A stretch of 26,593 nt of DNA from an uncultured Clostridia bacterium (GTDB lineage Bacteria; Bacillota; Clostridia; Monoglobales; Monoglobaceae). The position numbers and the translations under genes were made by a program. Below, one piece after another: positions 1-5,205 of the stretch; the stretch's first letter is position 1; every line of letters starts with the position of its first letter. The DNA is taken from NCBI GenBank assembly GCA_910580105.1, contig CAJTWN010000018.1:1-26593 (forward strand). The letters run 5' to 3'. The notes under the pieces were generated by a model, which saw only the letters and a list, made by a program, of their open reading frames with translations, did no database searches and was not told the DNA's origin.

Positions 1-38
1 GAACCCTGGGAAATCTACATTTCGAAACGGACATCCGT

Positions 39-142
39 AGGGCTCCCACAAAAGCTTTGCTTTTGTGGGATAAAGGAGGCACCGGCCGACAAGGTGAAGC
101 ATTTCCGCGCAGGAAATGCGAGCAATAAGGCCGCGTGCCGAC
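39..142 (+). repeat. Structured two-hairpin repeat, copy 1
   Basis: Non-coding. After GGGCTCC comes hairpin A (CCCACAAAAGC 45-55 paired with GCTTTTGTGGG 59-69), an AGGAG/CCGGCC spacer, then hairpin B (GCATTTCC 99-106 paired with GGAAATGC 112-119) and an AGCAATAAGGCC tail. The same layout recurs at 3773-3886, 4597-4701 (reversed) and 18464-19089 with different stem sequences. The flank 20-38 is the reverse complement of the TACGGATGTCCG...TTTCGAAAT unit of the arrays near 4000 and 5000. No gene is supported in 1-275. Confidence 0.75.
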
Positions 143-212
143 GTCGTCGTGGCGCTTCATGGGGTAAACTTGTTATTTTCTGTTGTATTCTTTTTATATT
201 TTGCTGAATTGC

Positions 213-241
213 TTGCAGGAAAAGGCATATTTCTTTATACT
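213..241 (+). promoter_or_regulatory. Candidate sigma-A promoter of the lyase gene
   Basis: TTGCAG (213-218) and TATACT (236-241) are separated by 17 bases. The -10 box matches the consensus at 5 of 6 positions and the -35 box is weak. A transcript would start near 248, about 28 bases before the TTG start codon at 276. Confidence 0.4.
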
Positions 242-275
242 GTGCTATAGAATGGCAGGATAGGGGGAGCATAGC

Positions 276-1454
276 TTGAAAAGAATTCTTATCCTATTAT
301 TGGAGGTGGTTATGATGACAACGCTGATGTCGGGCGTGTCAACTTCCGCATCCGGAGAAATCCGGGAATACGGAATCTATACGAAAAAAGAGATTGCAGA
401 TACCAGAGCCAGATTGAAGAACGGCGACCCTACAGCACAGGAGGCCTTTGACCAATTCATTCACCGTGTGGACAGCTGGTGTATGCCGAGACTCTGCCAT
501 GCGGCGGAGAACTTCTATATCAAATGGTATTATGTAAGTACCCAGGAACATATCACAGCAAGCAAAGACCTGACCCATGACGCATATACCGCGTTTGCAG
601 CGGCGCTTGCCTGGCAGCTGACGGGCGAGGATAAATACGCCGAAAAAGCAAAGGAATTCCTCAACGGCTGGGCGGAAATCAATACAGGCGGCTTTTCAAC
701 AGAAGAGGATACGCCGCTGGTTGCGGCTTACGGCGGTGTCGGCTTTATCTATGCCGCAGAGCTTCTCAGCGAATACGAAGGCTGGTCTGAAAAAGAACAG
801 GCTGCGTTTAAAAATTGGGTGGCAACCAGGTATAAGCCGGCTGTTTTCACCATTGTCGACAACGAAAACAACTGGGCAGACTGGGCAGTGCTGGCCTGTC
901 TTGCAACCTCCCACTATCTGAACGATACAGCGGTGGTGGACGCATTGATTGCGAAAATCCCCAAGCTTATCGACAGCCAGATTGACAGCGAAGGCCGGCT
1001 CCCTCTGGAAATCAAACGGGGAACCAACGGAATGTGGTATACATATTTCTGTCTTGCCCCATTGACCCAGGCGGCACAGTTTGCCTATAACCTGCGGGGT
1101 ACAAACTATTTCAATTATACCGCGCCTTCCGGCGGCTCGATTGAAAAGGCGCTGGACAACTTTTTTGGCTATGTACAGGATCCTGACCGCTGGGATGCAG
1201 ATTATAAAGAAGAACAGTACAGCGGACAGCGGCTGAACCGTCCGAGACCAGGAAACGGCGCCATCGCTGCCCCCAATTGGCCGCTGAACCTTTATAAATC
1301 CATGGCGGATATTTATGGCAGCAGGAAACGCGCATTCGGAGAGTATGCCGCAGAATATGAACCCATGATGGGCGGCTGGACAGAACGCGAGGCGCATCAT
1401 CTTGCCTGGTGCTTCCCTTCTTTGATGCCGGCTCCGGCTTTGGTGACAAAATAA
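276..1454 (+). CDS. Secreted alginate-lyase-family (PF05426-like) polysaccharide lyase
   Basis: Probably an exported uronic-acid polysaccharide lyase that cleaves by beta-elimination; the substrate is unknown. An alpha/alpha-barrel pattern runs through the protein, with NNWADW at about residues 198-203 and LPLEIKRGTNGMWY at about 242-255. These match the Asn motif and the Arg/Tyr segment of the alginate lyase family. The His that normally follows the Asn pair in PL5 enzymes is Trp here, so alginate itself may not be the substrate. The N-terminus (MKRILILLLEVV...) is a short hydrophobic, signal-like segment with an odd Glu at residue 10. Two starts are possible: TTG at 276 behind AGGGGGA, or ATG at 312 behind a better GGAGG (302-306). 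Only the first keeps the hydrophobic leader. The gene stands alone, with no transporter or sugar-catabolism neighbour. The family is fairly sure, the activity inferred. Confidence 0.75.
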   Translation: MKRILILLLEVVMMTTLMSGVSTSASGEIREYGIYTKKEIADTRARLKNGDPTAQEAFDQFIHRVDSWCMPRLCHAAENFYIKWYYVSTQEHITASKDLTHDAYTAFAAALAWQLTGEDKYAEKAKEFLNGWAEINTGGFSTEEDTPLVAAYGGVGFIYAAELLSEYEGWSEKEQAAFKNWVATRYKPAVFTIVDNENNWADWAVLACLATSHYLNDTAVVDALIAKIPKLIDSQIDSEGRLPLEIKRGTNGMWYTYFCLAPLTQAAQFAYNLRGTNYFNYTAPSGGSIEKALDNFFGYVQDPDRWDADYKEEQYSGQRLNRPRPGNGAIAAPNWPLNLYKSMADIYGSRKRAFGEYAAEYEPMMGGWTEREAHHLAWCFPSLMPAPALVTK

Positions 1455-1506
1455 TTGGTTTTTGAAAAAGTATTTTTACATCACGTATAACTTTGCCAAA
1501 ACGAAA

Positions 1507-1755
1507 CCCTCCCCAATGGGGAGGGTCAGGCTGTCGAAAAAGTCATTTTTCAGCAAGATATAGTATTGAATGGATTGCCAGAACCCTTAGCTCAAAAATA
1601 GAGATATCTTTCCGAAAGATGCGTAAAACTGCGAAAAATTTCATTATGAATCATCGCCGTACCCGGTTCCGTCATGCCTCTCCCGGACGGCAATGAAATG
1701 AAATTTTCGCAGTTTTGGGTTTATCGACACGCTCACCCTCCCCAATGGGGAGGGG
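1507..1755. mobile_element. MITE-like element with nested inverted repeats
   Basis: About 250 bp with no coding capacity. Both ends carry the palindrome CCCTCCCCAATGGGGAGGG (1507-1525 and 1736-1754). Inside it the ends continue as imperfect inverted repeats: GTCAGGCTGTCGAAAAA on the left against GTGAGCGTGTCGATAAA read inward from the right. A second inverted pair lies inside (AAAACTGCGAAAA near 1626 against TTTTCGCAGTTTT near 1707), so the whole could fold as one long hairpin. This resembles a non-autonomous element. No target-site duplication was established. It fills most of the gene-free stretch 1455-1853. Confidence 0.55.
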
Positions 1756-1796
1756 TTTTCGCTTTTATATGCAAACAACAACTCTTCGTCTTGCTT

Positions 1797-1860
1797 CTAT
1801 TTTTGTTTCTATTTTTGCATCCATCTTTGTTTCTATTTTTCCCGGCCTTGTTTCTATTTT
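1797..1860. repeat. Degenerate minisatellite with in-frame amber codons
   Basis: A TTTCTATTTTTG-like unit recurs about four times. Read on the minus strand it continues the frame of the gene ending at 1854 and puts TAG at 1856, 1835, 1811 and 1799, always at multiples of three bases. It lies at the 3' end of the 107-codon gene. Confidence 0.6.
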
Positions 1861-2177
1861 TCGCCTTCCATCATCTCCTTCAACTCCCCCTGCTTCTCAC
1901 TTATCTCTCTGCACATCTTTCCCCCCAGCAGCAGCCCTATCTCAAAGTATATCTCTATGTATTCTTCCAACTGCTGATAATAATCTTCCGCCGCCCTATC
2001 CTGCTCCTTCGGCTCCTTTATGTATTCTTCCAAAAAGCTCCTCGTCTCTGCTTCCGCTTCCCTCAGCCGCTGGCTATAACTCTTTTTTGTCTCCCCCTTA
2101 CATCCTTCCTCTCCGTACAATATATAGTTCCCCATGTTGTTCAGCTGTATCCTTTTGTACAATTCTTTCATATCCAT
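1854..2177 (-). CDS. Small acidic helical protein, last gene of a three-gene accessory operon
   Basis: 107 residues, function unknown. The start is well supported: AGGAGG (complement of 2185-2190) lies seven bases before the ATG at 2177. The protein is rich in Glu, Lys, Arg and Gln and is predicted helical. Residues about 35-75 could form a coiled coil (SQRLREAEAETRSF, DYYQQLEEYIEIYFEIGLLL), followed by a short hydrophobic IGLLLGG patch. The ...YFEIGLLLGGKM ending loosely recalls small clostridial proteins annotated as DUF6809, but this is a memory-based guess. It lies downstream of the ribbon-helix-helix gene in the same direction and is probably transcribed from the promoter near 2640-2668. 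After its TAG stop the frame stays open except for three further TAG codons (see findings). Confidence 0.7.
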   Translation of the reverse strand: MDMKELYKRIQLNNMGNYILYGEEGCKGETKKSYSQRLREAEAETRSFLEEYIKEPKEQDRAAEDYYQQLEEYIEIYFEIGLLLGGKMCREISEKQGELKEMMEGEK

Positions 2178-2287
2178 CCCTTTTCCTCCTTTGTTTTCTT
2201 AACTCCTGTAAAATTTCCCCTTTTCTCCAACCCATTTTATTTTCAATTTTTATTTGTGTTTTCTCTTCTATCTTTTGTTAAATTGTA

Positions 2288-2437
2288 TTACCCCATATTT
2301 CTTTCATATTCCTTAATGGCTTCCCGGATTAAAATCAATATCTCGCCGTTTGCACTCCGGCCTTCATAATCTGCAACTTTATGCAGTTTATGTAACATTT
2401 CCTCATCTATCCGTACTGAAAAATTCTTAATCGCCAT
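2288..2437 (-). CDS. Ribbon-helix-helix (Arc-type) small DNA-binding protein
   Basis: 49 residues starting MAIKNFSVRIDEEM. The FSVRIDEEMLHKL beginning is a typical RHH beta-strand leading into helix 1, then an EGRSANGEILILI turn and helix 2, ending IREAIKEYE. Such proteins act as dimers, with the beta-strand in the DNA major groove, and usually repress their own operon or serve as antitoxins. The ribosome-binding site AGAGGTG lies five bases before the ATG. It sits 110 bases upstream of the 107-residue gene and 49 bases after the amber stop of the 35-residue gene, all on the minus strand. It could be an autoregulator or the antitoxin-like member of the module. No recognisable toxin (RelE, MazF, Doc) is next to it, so an antitoxin role is only a possibility. 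Confidence 0.8.
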   Translation of the reverse strand: MAIKNFSVRIDEEMLHKLHKVADYEGRSANGEILILIREAIKEYERNMG

Positions 2438-2486
2438 TATAACACCTCTTCATCATATTTTTCTTTGCGTCATACAATTTTTTCTG

Positions 2487-2594
2487 CTATAGGGAAAAAG
2501 AAATTAATTTATCTTCCTTTCTCAAATCAACAATCCGCTCTCTCATTGCATAGAACGTCTTCTTTCCCAACCTTTCCTTTTTTCCTTTCGCCAT
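2487..2594 (-). CDS. Tiny basic protein, first gene of the accessory operon, possible amber-interrupted ORF
   Basis: 35 residues (MAKGKKERLGKKTFYAM...KEDKLISFSL), no family recognised. A strong AAGGAGG (complement of 2602-2608) precedes the ATG at 2594. It is the first gene behind the promoter at 2640-2668. It is strongly basic at the N-terminus and then helical (MRERIVDLRKEDK). The stop is TAG. If it were read through, the frame would run 19 more codons and end at a TAA overlapping the first bases of the next gene (ATGGCGATTAA), as translationally coupled genes do. It may therefore be a truncated form of a 55-residue protein, or simply a short gene. Confidence 0.55.
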   Translation of the reverse strand: MAKGKKERLGKKTFYAMRERIVDLRKEDKLISFSL

Positions 2595-2618
2595 TTTCTT
2601 CCCTCCTTAAAAAAATCA

Positions 2619-2668
2619 AATTGCAACGTATACATTGCAATTATAACTTATATTTGAGATAAAATCAA
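2619..2668 (-). promoter_or_regulatory. Minus-strand promoter with palindromic operator
   Basis: Read on the minus strand, TTGATT (2668-2663) and TATAAT (2645-2640) are exactly 17 bases apart, a strong sigma-A promoter for the three tiny genes. A 24-bp near-perfect palindrome (AATTGCAA, then CGTATACA, then TTGCAATT; 2619-2642) overlaps the -10 box and the start point. That is where a repressor site would block transcription. The divergent XRE protein is the obvious candidate ligand; the RHH protein is the alternative. Confidence 0.7.
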
Positions 2669-2682
2669 TACATAATTGTAAT
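2654..2682 (+). promoter_or_regulatory. Plus-strand promoter of the XRE regulator
   Basis: TTGAGA (2654-2659), a 17-base spacer and TGTAAT (2677-2682) match sigma-A at 5 of 6 positions in each box. The promoter interleaves with the minus promoter, whose -35 box falls inside this spacer. An extra half-site, ATTGCAAATTT (2689-2699), lies at the expected start point. Confidence 0.6.
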
Positions 2683-2713
2683 TTATTTATTGCAAATTTA
2701 AGAGGGGGTTAAT

Positions 2714-2974
2714 ATGAGTACTTTAAAGCAAGATATTTCAATTGGCCAAAATTTGAAAAAATTAAGAAAACGGATGCAGATTACACAAGAACAAATCGTT
2801 GCACAAATGCAATTATATAATTGCAAAATAAGTCGTAGCATATATTCCCAAATGGAAAGCGGAACATATAACATCCGTATTAGTGAATTATTAGTATTAA
2901 AAGAAATATTCAAGTGTGAATTTTCTGACTTTTTTAAAGATTTGCCAAAACCAGAAAAATTTACAGAAAATTAA
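2714..2974 (+). CDS. XRE-family helix-turn-helix transcriptional regulator
   Basis: 86 residues. The HTH_3 domain covers about residues 10-70: IGQNLKKLRKRMQITQEQIV supplies helices 1-2, and ISRSIYSQMESGTYNIR the recognition helix and following turn. The C-terminus (FSDFFKDL...) is short, so no effector or peptidase domain is attached. The ribosome-binding site AGAGGGGG (2701-2708) precedes the ATG. It is divergent from three tiny genes, with overlapping promoters and TTGCAA-containing palindromes, the layout of an autoregulated repressor that also controls the opposite operon. A further palindrome lies inside the gene at 2808-2825. The AT-rich, TTGCAA-rich composition differs from the housekeeping genes and suggests horizontal origin. 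Confidence 0.9.
   Translation: MSTLKQDISIGQNLKKLRKRMQITQEQIVAQMQLYNCKISRSIYSQMESGTYNIRISELLVLKEIFKCEFSDFFKDLPKPEKFTEN
2808..2825. promoter_or_regulatory. Perfect palindrome inside the XRE gene
   Basis: TGCAATTATATAATTGCA is an exact 18-bp palindrome within the coding region. It shares the TGCAAT/ATTGCA arms with the operator at 2619-2642, so it could be a secondary repressor site; chance in AT-rich DNA is possible. Confidence 0.4.
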
Positions 2975-2994
2975 ATATCAGAAAACGAATAAAA

Positions 2995-3013
2995 CCCTCC
3001 CCAATGGGGAGGG
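2995..3013. repeat. Dispersed GC-rich palindrome following the XRE gene
   Basis: CCCTCCCCAATGGGGAGGG, identical to 1507-1525 and 1736-1754, begins 20 bases after the XRE stop. It could act as a transcription terminator stem, but no T-run follows. It forms the right edge of the XRE module, whose left edge is the copy at 1736. Confidence 0.7.
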
Positions 3014-3047
3014 TTGACTTGTTCTCTGTTTGGATTTTATATCAATT

Positions 3048-3063
3048 GTTTTGTATACAAAAC
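3048..3063. promoter_or_regulatory. Palindrome with GTATAC core
   Basis: GTTTTGTATACAAAAC is a perfect 16-bp palindrome flanked by TTG and GCAAC. It has the same GTATAC centre as the operator at 2619-2642. The rest of 2975-3275 holds only a TTGGTTC/GAACCAA hairpin (3159-3185) and no supported gene. Confidence 0.35.
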
Positions 3064-3275
3064 GCAACAAATTAATCGTGATATTATAAAGGTGTCCGCA
3101 CAGTCGGAATGTTTGCAGATGTGAAAAGATTCTGTCTCCGGGATTTTTTCCTTTTCCATTGGTTCAATAAGGGCTGAAGAACCAACAGTCAACCTTTCGG
3201 CAGGAGATTGTGCGCCCACCGAAAAACGGAGGCGGAAACCTTCGCCTATAAAAGCGGCAGACCTCTTTCCTTTCG

Positions 3276-3509
3276 TTATAAAAACAAACCATTCCCTTCC
3301 GTAAGGTCAATCGTGATTCCCATAGAGGCCAGCCCCAACACTGCCTGTATATCTCCCTGTGTTTTTTCCAGGGCATCCGCCGCATCTGTCGCCCGGTTCT
3401 GATGTATCATGAATATCGCATCCGAAACCGTGTTATACAGCTCTAATGTACATTTGACATACTTCTCTAGTAAATGTTCTTCCAAAATGTTTCTTTCTTT
3501 GTCTGACAC
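3276..3509 (-). CDS. Small hypothetical protein
   Basis: 77 residues, no family recognised. It begins at GTG 3509 with AAGGA nine bases upstream, and a TATAAT box (complement of 3551-3556) lies further upstream without a clear -35. The protein is mostly amphipathic helix (EEHLLEKYVKCTLELYNTVSDAIFMI) followed by a second helical stretch (DAADALEKTQGDIQAVLGLA) and a short beta-like tail (GITIDLTEGNGLFL). It has no signal peptide or metal motif. It stands alone between the palindromes at 2995-3013 and 3635-3661. The regular helix pattern, start signals and lack of overlap support a real gene, but not strongly. Confidence 0.55.
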   Translation of the reverse strand: MSDKERNILEEHLLEKYVKCTLELYNTVSDAIFMIHQNRATDAADALEKTQGDIQAVLGLASMGITIDLTEGNGLFL

Positions 3510-3634
3510 CTGCTCACGTCCTTATCTTTTCACTACTTTTCATAAACACAATTATAGCTATTATTTTCTTTTTCCATTTTAAAAATACATATTGTGCTGA
3601 TATTGTATAAAAAGCAGGCATCAAAGAACGCGAA

Positions 3635-3661
3635 AGACCTTCCCCCAATGGGGGAAGGTCT
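3635..3661. repeat. 27-bp palindrome, variant of the dispersed family
   Basis: A perfect 12-bp stem (AGACCTTCCCCC against GGGGGAAGGTCT) around AAT. It is an enlarged form of the palindromes at 1507, 1736 and 2995 with different outer arms. It separates the small gene at 3276-3509 from the repeat array that follows. Confidence 0.65.
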
Positions 3662-3663
3662 GA

Positions 3664-4157
3664 TCAAGGCTCAGCCTTGATTCGGGCGACCACATAGGGT
3701 CGCCCCTACGGTGGACGCACGGGTCATCCGCAAATTACAAATATATGTCTAGCATCACGGACATCGTTGGGCAGGGCTCCCGCAAAACGCCAACGCAGTG
3801 CGTTTTGTGGGAAAGAGGAGACGCCGGCCATAAAGTGAATCTTCGCGGCTTTGCCGCGAAGTGAACAAAGTTGGCCGTGCGCCGACGTTGGGTCAAGCGT
3901 CACGCTTGCGCACGTTTCCGGGCGACCACGTGGGGTCGCCCCTACGGGTGTCCGTGTGTCCATTTCGAAATTCGCGGCACTCAGTGAAAGGTTTTTCCAC
4001 TCGGCATAGTCGCGCATTGGATGAAACGTCACGTTTCCGGGCGACCACATAGGGTCGCCCCTACGGATGTCCGTATGTCCATTTCGAAATTCGCGGCACT
4101 CGGCAGAAGGTTTTTCCGCTCGGCATAGTCGCGCACTGGGTCAAGGCTCAGCCTTGA
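3664..4157 (+). repeat. Hairpin-module repeat array A
   Basis: A mosaic of short units, nearly all palindromic. One is GGGCGACC-loop-GGTCGCCC followed by CCTACGG (near 3685, 3921 and 4040). Another runs from TGTCCGTGTGTCC through TTTCGAAATTCGCGG to GGTTTTTCC and a GGCATAGTCGCGCA tail. Between them are interchangeable hairpins with a TCA loop: TCAAGGCTCAGCCTTGA (3664-3680, 4141-4157), TCAAGCGTCACGCTTG (3893-3908) and GAAACGTCACGTTTC (4023-4037). Copy 2 of the two-hairpin repeat is embedded in it. No gene is supported here. Confidence 0.8.
3773..3886 (+). repeat. Structured two-hairpin repeat, copy 2
   Basis: It has the same layout as 39-142: GGGCTCC, hairpin A (CCCGCAAAACGC 3779-3790 paired with GCGTTTTGTGGG 3800-3811), AGAGGAG, CCGGCC, GTGAA, hairpin B (CTTCGCGGC 3841-3849 paired with GCCGCGAAG 3853-3861), and a GGCCGTGCGCCGACG tail. 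The stems differ from copy 1 yet stay complementary. Confidence 0.75.
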
Positions 4158-4182
4158 CAAATTGAATAAAATTGGATATAAT
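4154..4182 (+). promoter_or_regulatory. Consensus promoter of the antisense RNA
   Basis: TTGACA (4154-4159), exactly 17 bases, TATAAT (4177-4182): a full sigma-A consensus. It points at the convergent toxin gene, as antitoxin RNA promoters do. The first four bases of the -35 box belong to the hairpin unit TCAAGGCTCAGCCTTGA that ends array A. Confidence 0.85.
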
Positions 4183-4188
4183 AAAAGC

Positions 4189-4280
4189 AAATCAAAGGTA
4201 AACCGCTTTGCGGTTAATCCCAAATAATGTAATCAAATATGACCGCATCACTCTGGGTAGGGGAGGGCGGTCATATTGCT
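4189..4280 (+). ncRNA. Putative type I antitoxin RNA
   Basis: Expected product of the consensus promoter at 4154-4182. It would carry an AACCGCTTTGCGGTT hairpin (4201-4215), then cross the 3' end of the toxin mRNA and could stop at the hairpin 4236-4277. If it read through it could end at the strong terminator 4512-4546 and cover the entire toxin mRNA including its ribosome-binding site. Both RNAs begin with nearly the same stretch (AAGCAAATCAAAGG), giving an inverted repeat around the locus (4186-4199 and 4410-4423). The 3' end is inferred. Confidence 0.55.
4236..4277. terminator. Bidirectional hairpin between antitoxin and toxin
   Basis: An 11-bp perfect stem (AATATGACCGC 4236-4246 against GCGGTCATATT 4267-4277) encloses a pyrimidine/purine-rich loop, and the toxin stop codon lies in the right arm. 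A GACCGC...GCGGTC hairpin right after a tiny hydrophobic ORF is typical of holin-like toxin genes of Firmicutes. Confidence 0.6.
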
Positions 4281-4345
4281 TTTATGGAAACAATTGCGAT
4301 AAAAATCACAATTGATACAATTACTTTAAGTAATGTATTCCCCAT
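4271..4345 (-). CDS. Type I toxin-like hydrophobic peptide
   Basis: 24 residues (MGNTLLKVIV...IVSIKAI), a single membrane-spanning helix with one Lys near each end. A perfect AGGAGGTG (complement of 4352-4359) lies six bases before the ATG. The leader mRNA, from about 4424, contains two hairpins: AAGGAAA pairing with TTTCCTT, and GAAGTC-CAAT-GACTTC next to the ribosome-binding site. It faces a convergent consensus promoter, the arrangement of Firmicutes type I systems such as txpA/RatA and bsrG/SR4, whose toxins insert into the membrane. The peptide sequence does not match a named toxin I recall, so the call rests on size, hydrophobicity, start signals and the antisense layout. Confidence 0.65.
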   Translation of the reverse strand: MGNTLLKVIVSIVIFIAIVSIKAI

Positions 4346-4430
4346 AAGCGTCACCTCCTCTCCGAAGTCATTGGACTTCTTAAGGAAAGTGGACAAACCG
4401 CTCTTCAATTTCCTTTGATTTGCTTTCAAT

Positions 4431-4459
4431 AATATATCACTTTCGACATTGTTTTACAA
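4431..4459 (-). promoter_or_regulatory. Promoter of the toxin-like gene
   Basis: On the minus strand TTGTAA (4459-4454), 17 bases, TATATT (4436-4431). The start point would be near 4424, giving a leader of about 78 bases. Confidence 0.6.
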
Positions 4460-4511
4460 TATGTTTGTATAATTTGTAATTCATTTGATAAATAACTTTT
4501 ATGCGTACATC

Positions 4512-4546
4512 AAAAAAGTATATCCCTTGATGGGATATACTTTTTT
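4512..4546. terminator. Strong bidirectional intrinsic terminator
   Basis: A perfect 15-bp stem (AAAAAAGTATATCCC 4512-4526, GGGATATACTTTTTT 4532-4546) with a five-base loop ends in six T on either strand. It insulates the toxin-antitoxin locus from the second repeat array. Confidence 0.85.
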
Positions 4547-4582
4547 CTTGCCATAATAAAGCATCACCAAAACAAAGTGGAT

Positions 4583-5205
4583 CGGGCGACCACACGACGT
4601 CAGAACACGACCTTTATCGCTCATTTTGGCAAATGCCAAAAGTTCGCTTTTAGGTCGGTTCTTCCTTTTTCCCACAAAAGCAGAGTTTTTGTGGGAGCCC
4701 TACGGATGTCCGTGTGTCCATTTCGAAATCCGCGGCTATCGGTATAATGTTTTTCCGCTCGGCATAGTCGCGCACCGGGTCAAGCGTCACGATTGCGCAT
4801 TGGATGAAACGTCACGTTTCCGGGCGACCACACAGGGTCGCCCCTACGGATGTCCGTGTGTCCATTTCGAAATTCGCGGCTATCGGAAAAAGGTTTTTCC
4901 TCTCGTGTCATCCGCGCATTGGGTCAAGGCTCAGCCTTGATTCGGGCGACCACACAGGGTCGCCCCTACGGGTGTCCGTGTGTCCATTTCGAAATTCGCG
5001 GCTATCGGAAAAAGGTTTTTCCTCTCGTGTCATCCGCGCATTGGGTCAAGCGTCACGCTTGCGCACTGGATGAAACGTCACATTTCCGGGCGACCACATA
5101 GGGTCGCCCCTACGGGTGTCCGTGTGTCCATTTCGAAATTCGCGGCACTCGGCAGAAGGTTTTTCCTCTCGGGTCATCCGCGCACTGAGTCAAGGCTCAG
5201 CCTTG
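4583..5205 (+). repeat. Hairpin-module repeat array B
   Basis: It uses the same units as array A. GGGCGACC hairpins lie near 4823, 4944 and 5088, each followed by CCTACGG, GTCCGTGTGTCC, TTTCGAAATTCGCGG and GGTTTTTCC. TCA-loop hairpins link them: GAAACGTCACGTTTC (4805-4819), TCAAGGCTCAGCCTTGA (4924-4940), TCAAGCGTCACGCTTG (5046-5061) and TCAAGGCTCAGCCTTG (5190-5205). The last unit overlaps the stop codon of rqcP. The unit length is about 120-145 bp depending on which linkers are present. The stretch 4346-5196 contains no gene. Confidence 0.8.
4597..4701 (-). repeat. Structured two-hairpin repeat, copy 3 (reversed)
   Basis: On the minus strand: GGGCTCC, hairpin A (CCCACAAAA paired with TTTTGTGGG, 4671-4695), AGGAAG, CCGACC, GCGAAC, hairpin B (TTTTGGC 4641-4635 paired with GCCAAAA 4630-4624), then TGAGCGATAAAGG and GTCGTGTTCTGACG. 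This is the same order as the other copies with a new hairpin B stem. Confidence 0.75.

Noticed and set aside
15..272. Minus-strand open frame of 85 codons
   Set aside because: It lies over repeat copy 1 and the lyase promoter, has no ribosome-binding site, and its sequence comes from hairpin repeats.
1674..2369. Long plus-strand open frame rich in Leu, Phe and Pro
   Set aside because: It is antisense to the small genes; the pyrimidine-rich strand of purine-rich coding DNA gives artificial open frames. It crosses the MITE-like end and lacks a ribosome-binding site.
3664..5205. CRISPR array
   Set aside because: Repeats and spacers are not of uniform length, the spacers themselves recur, and no cas gene is near.
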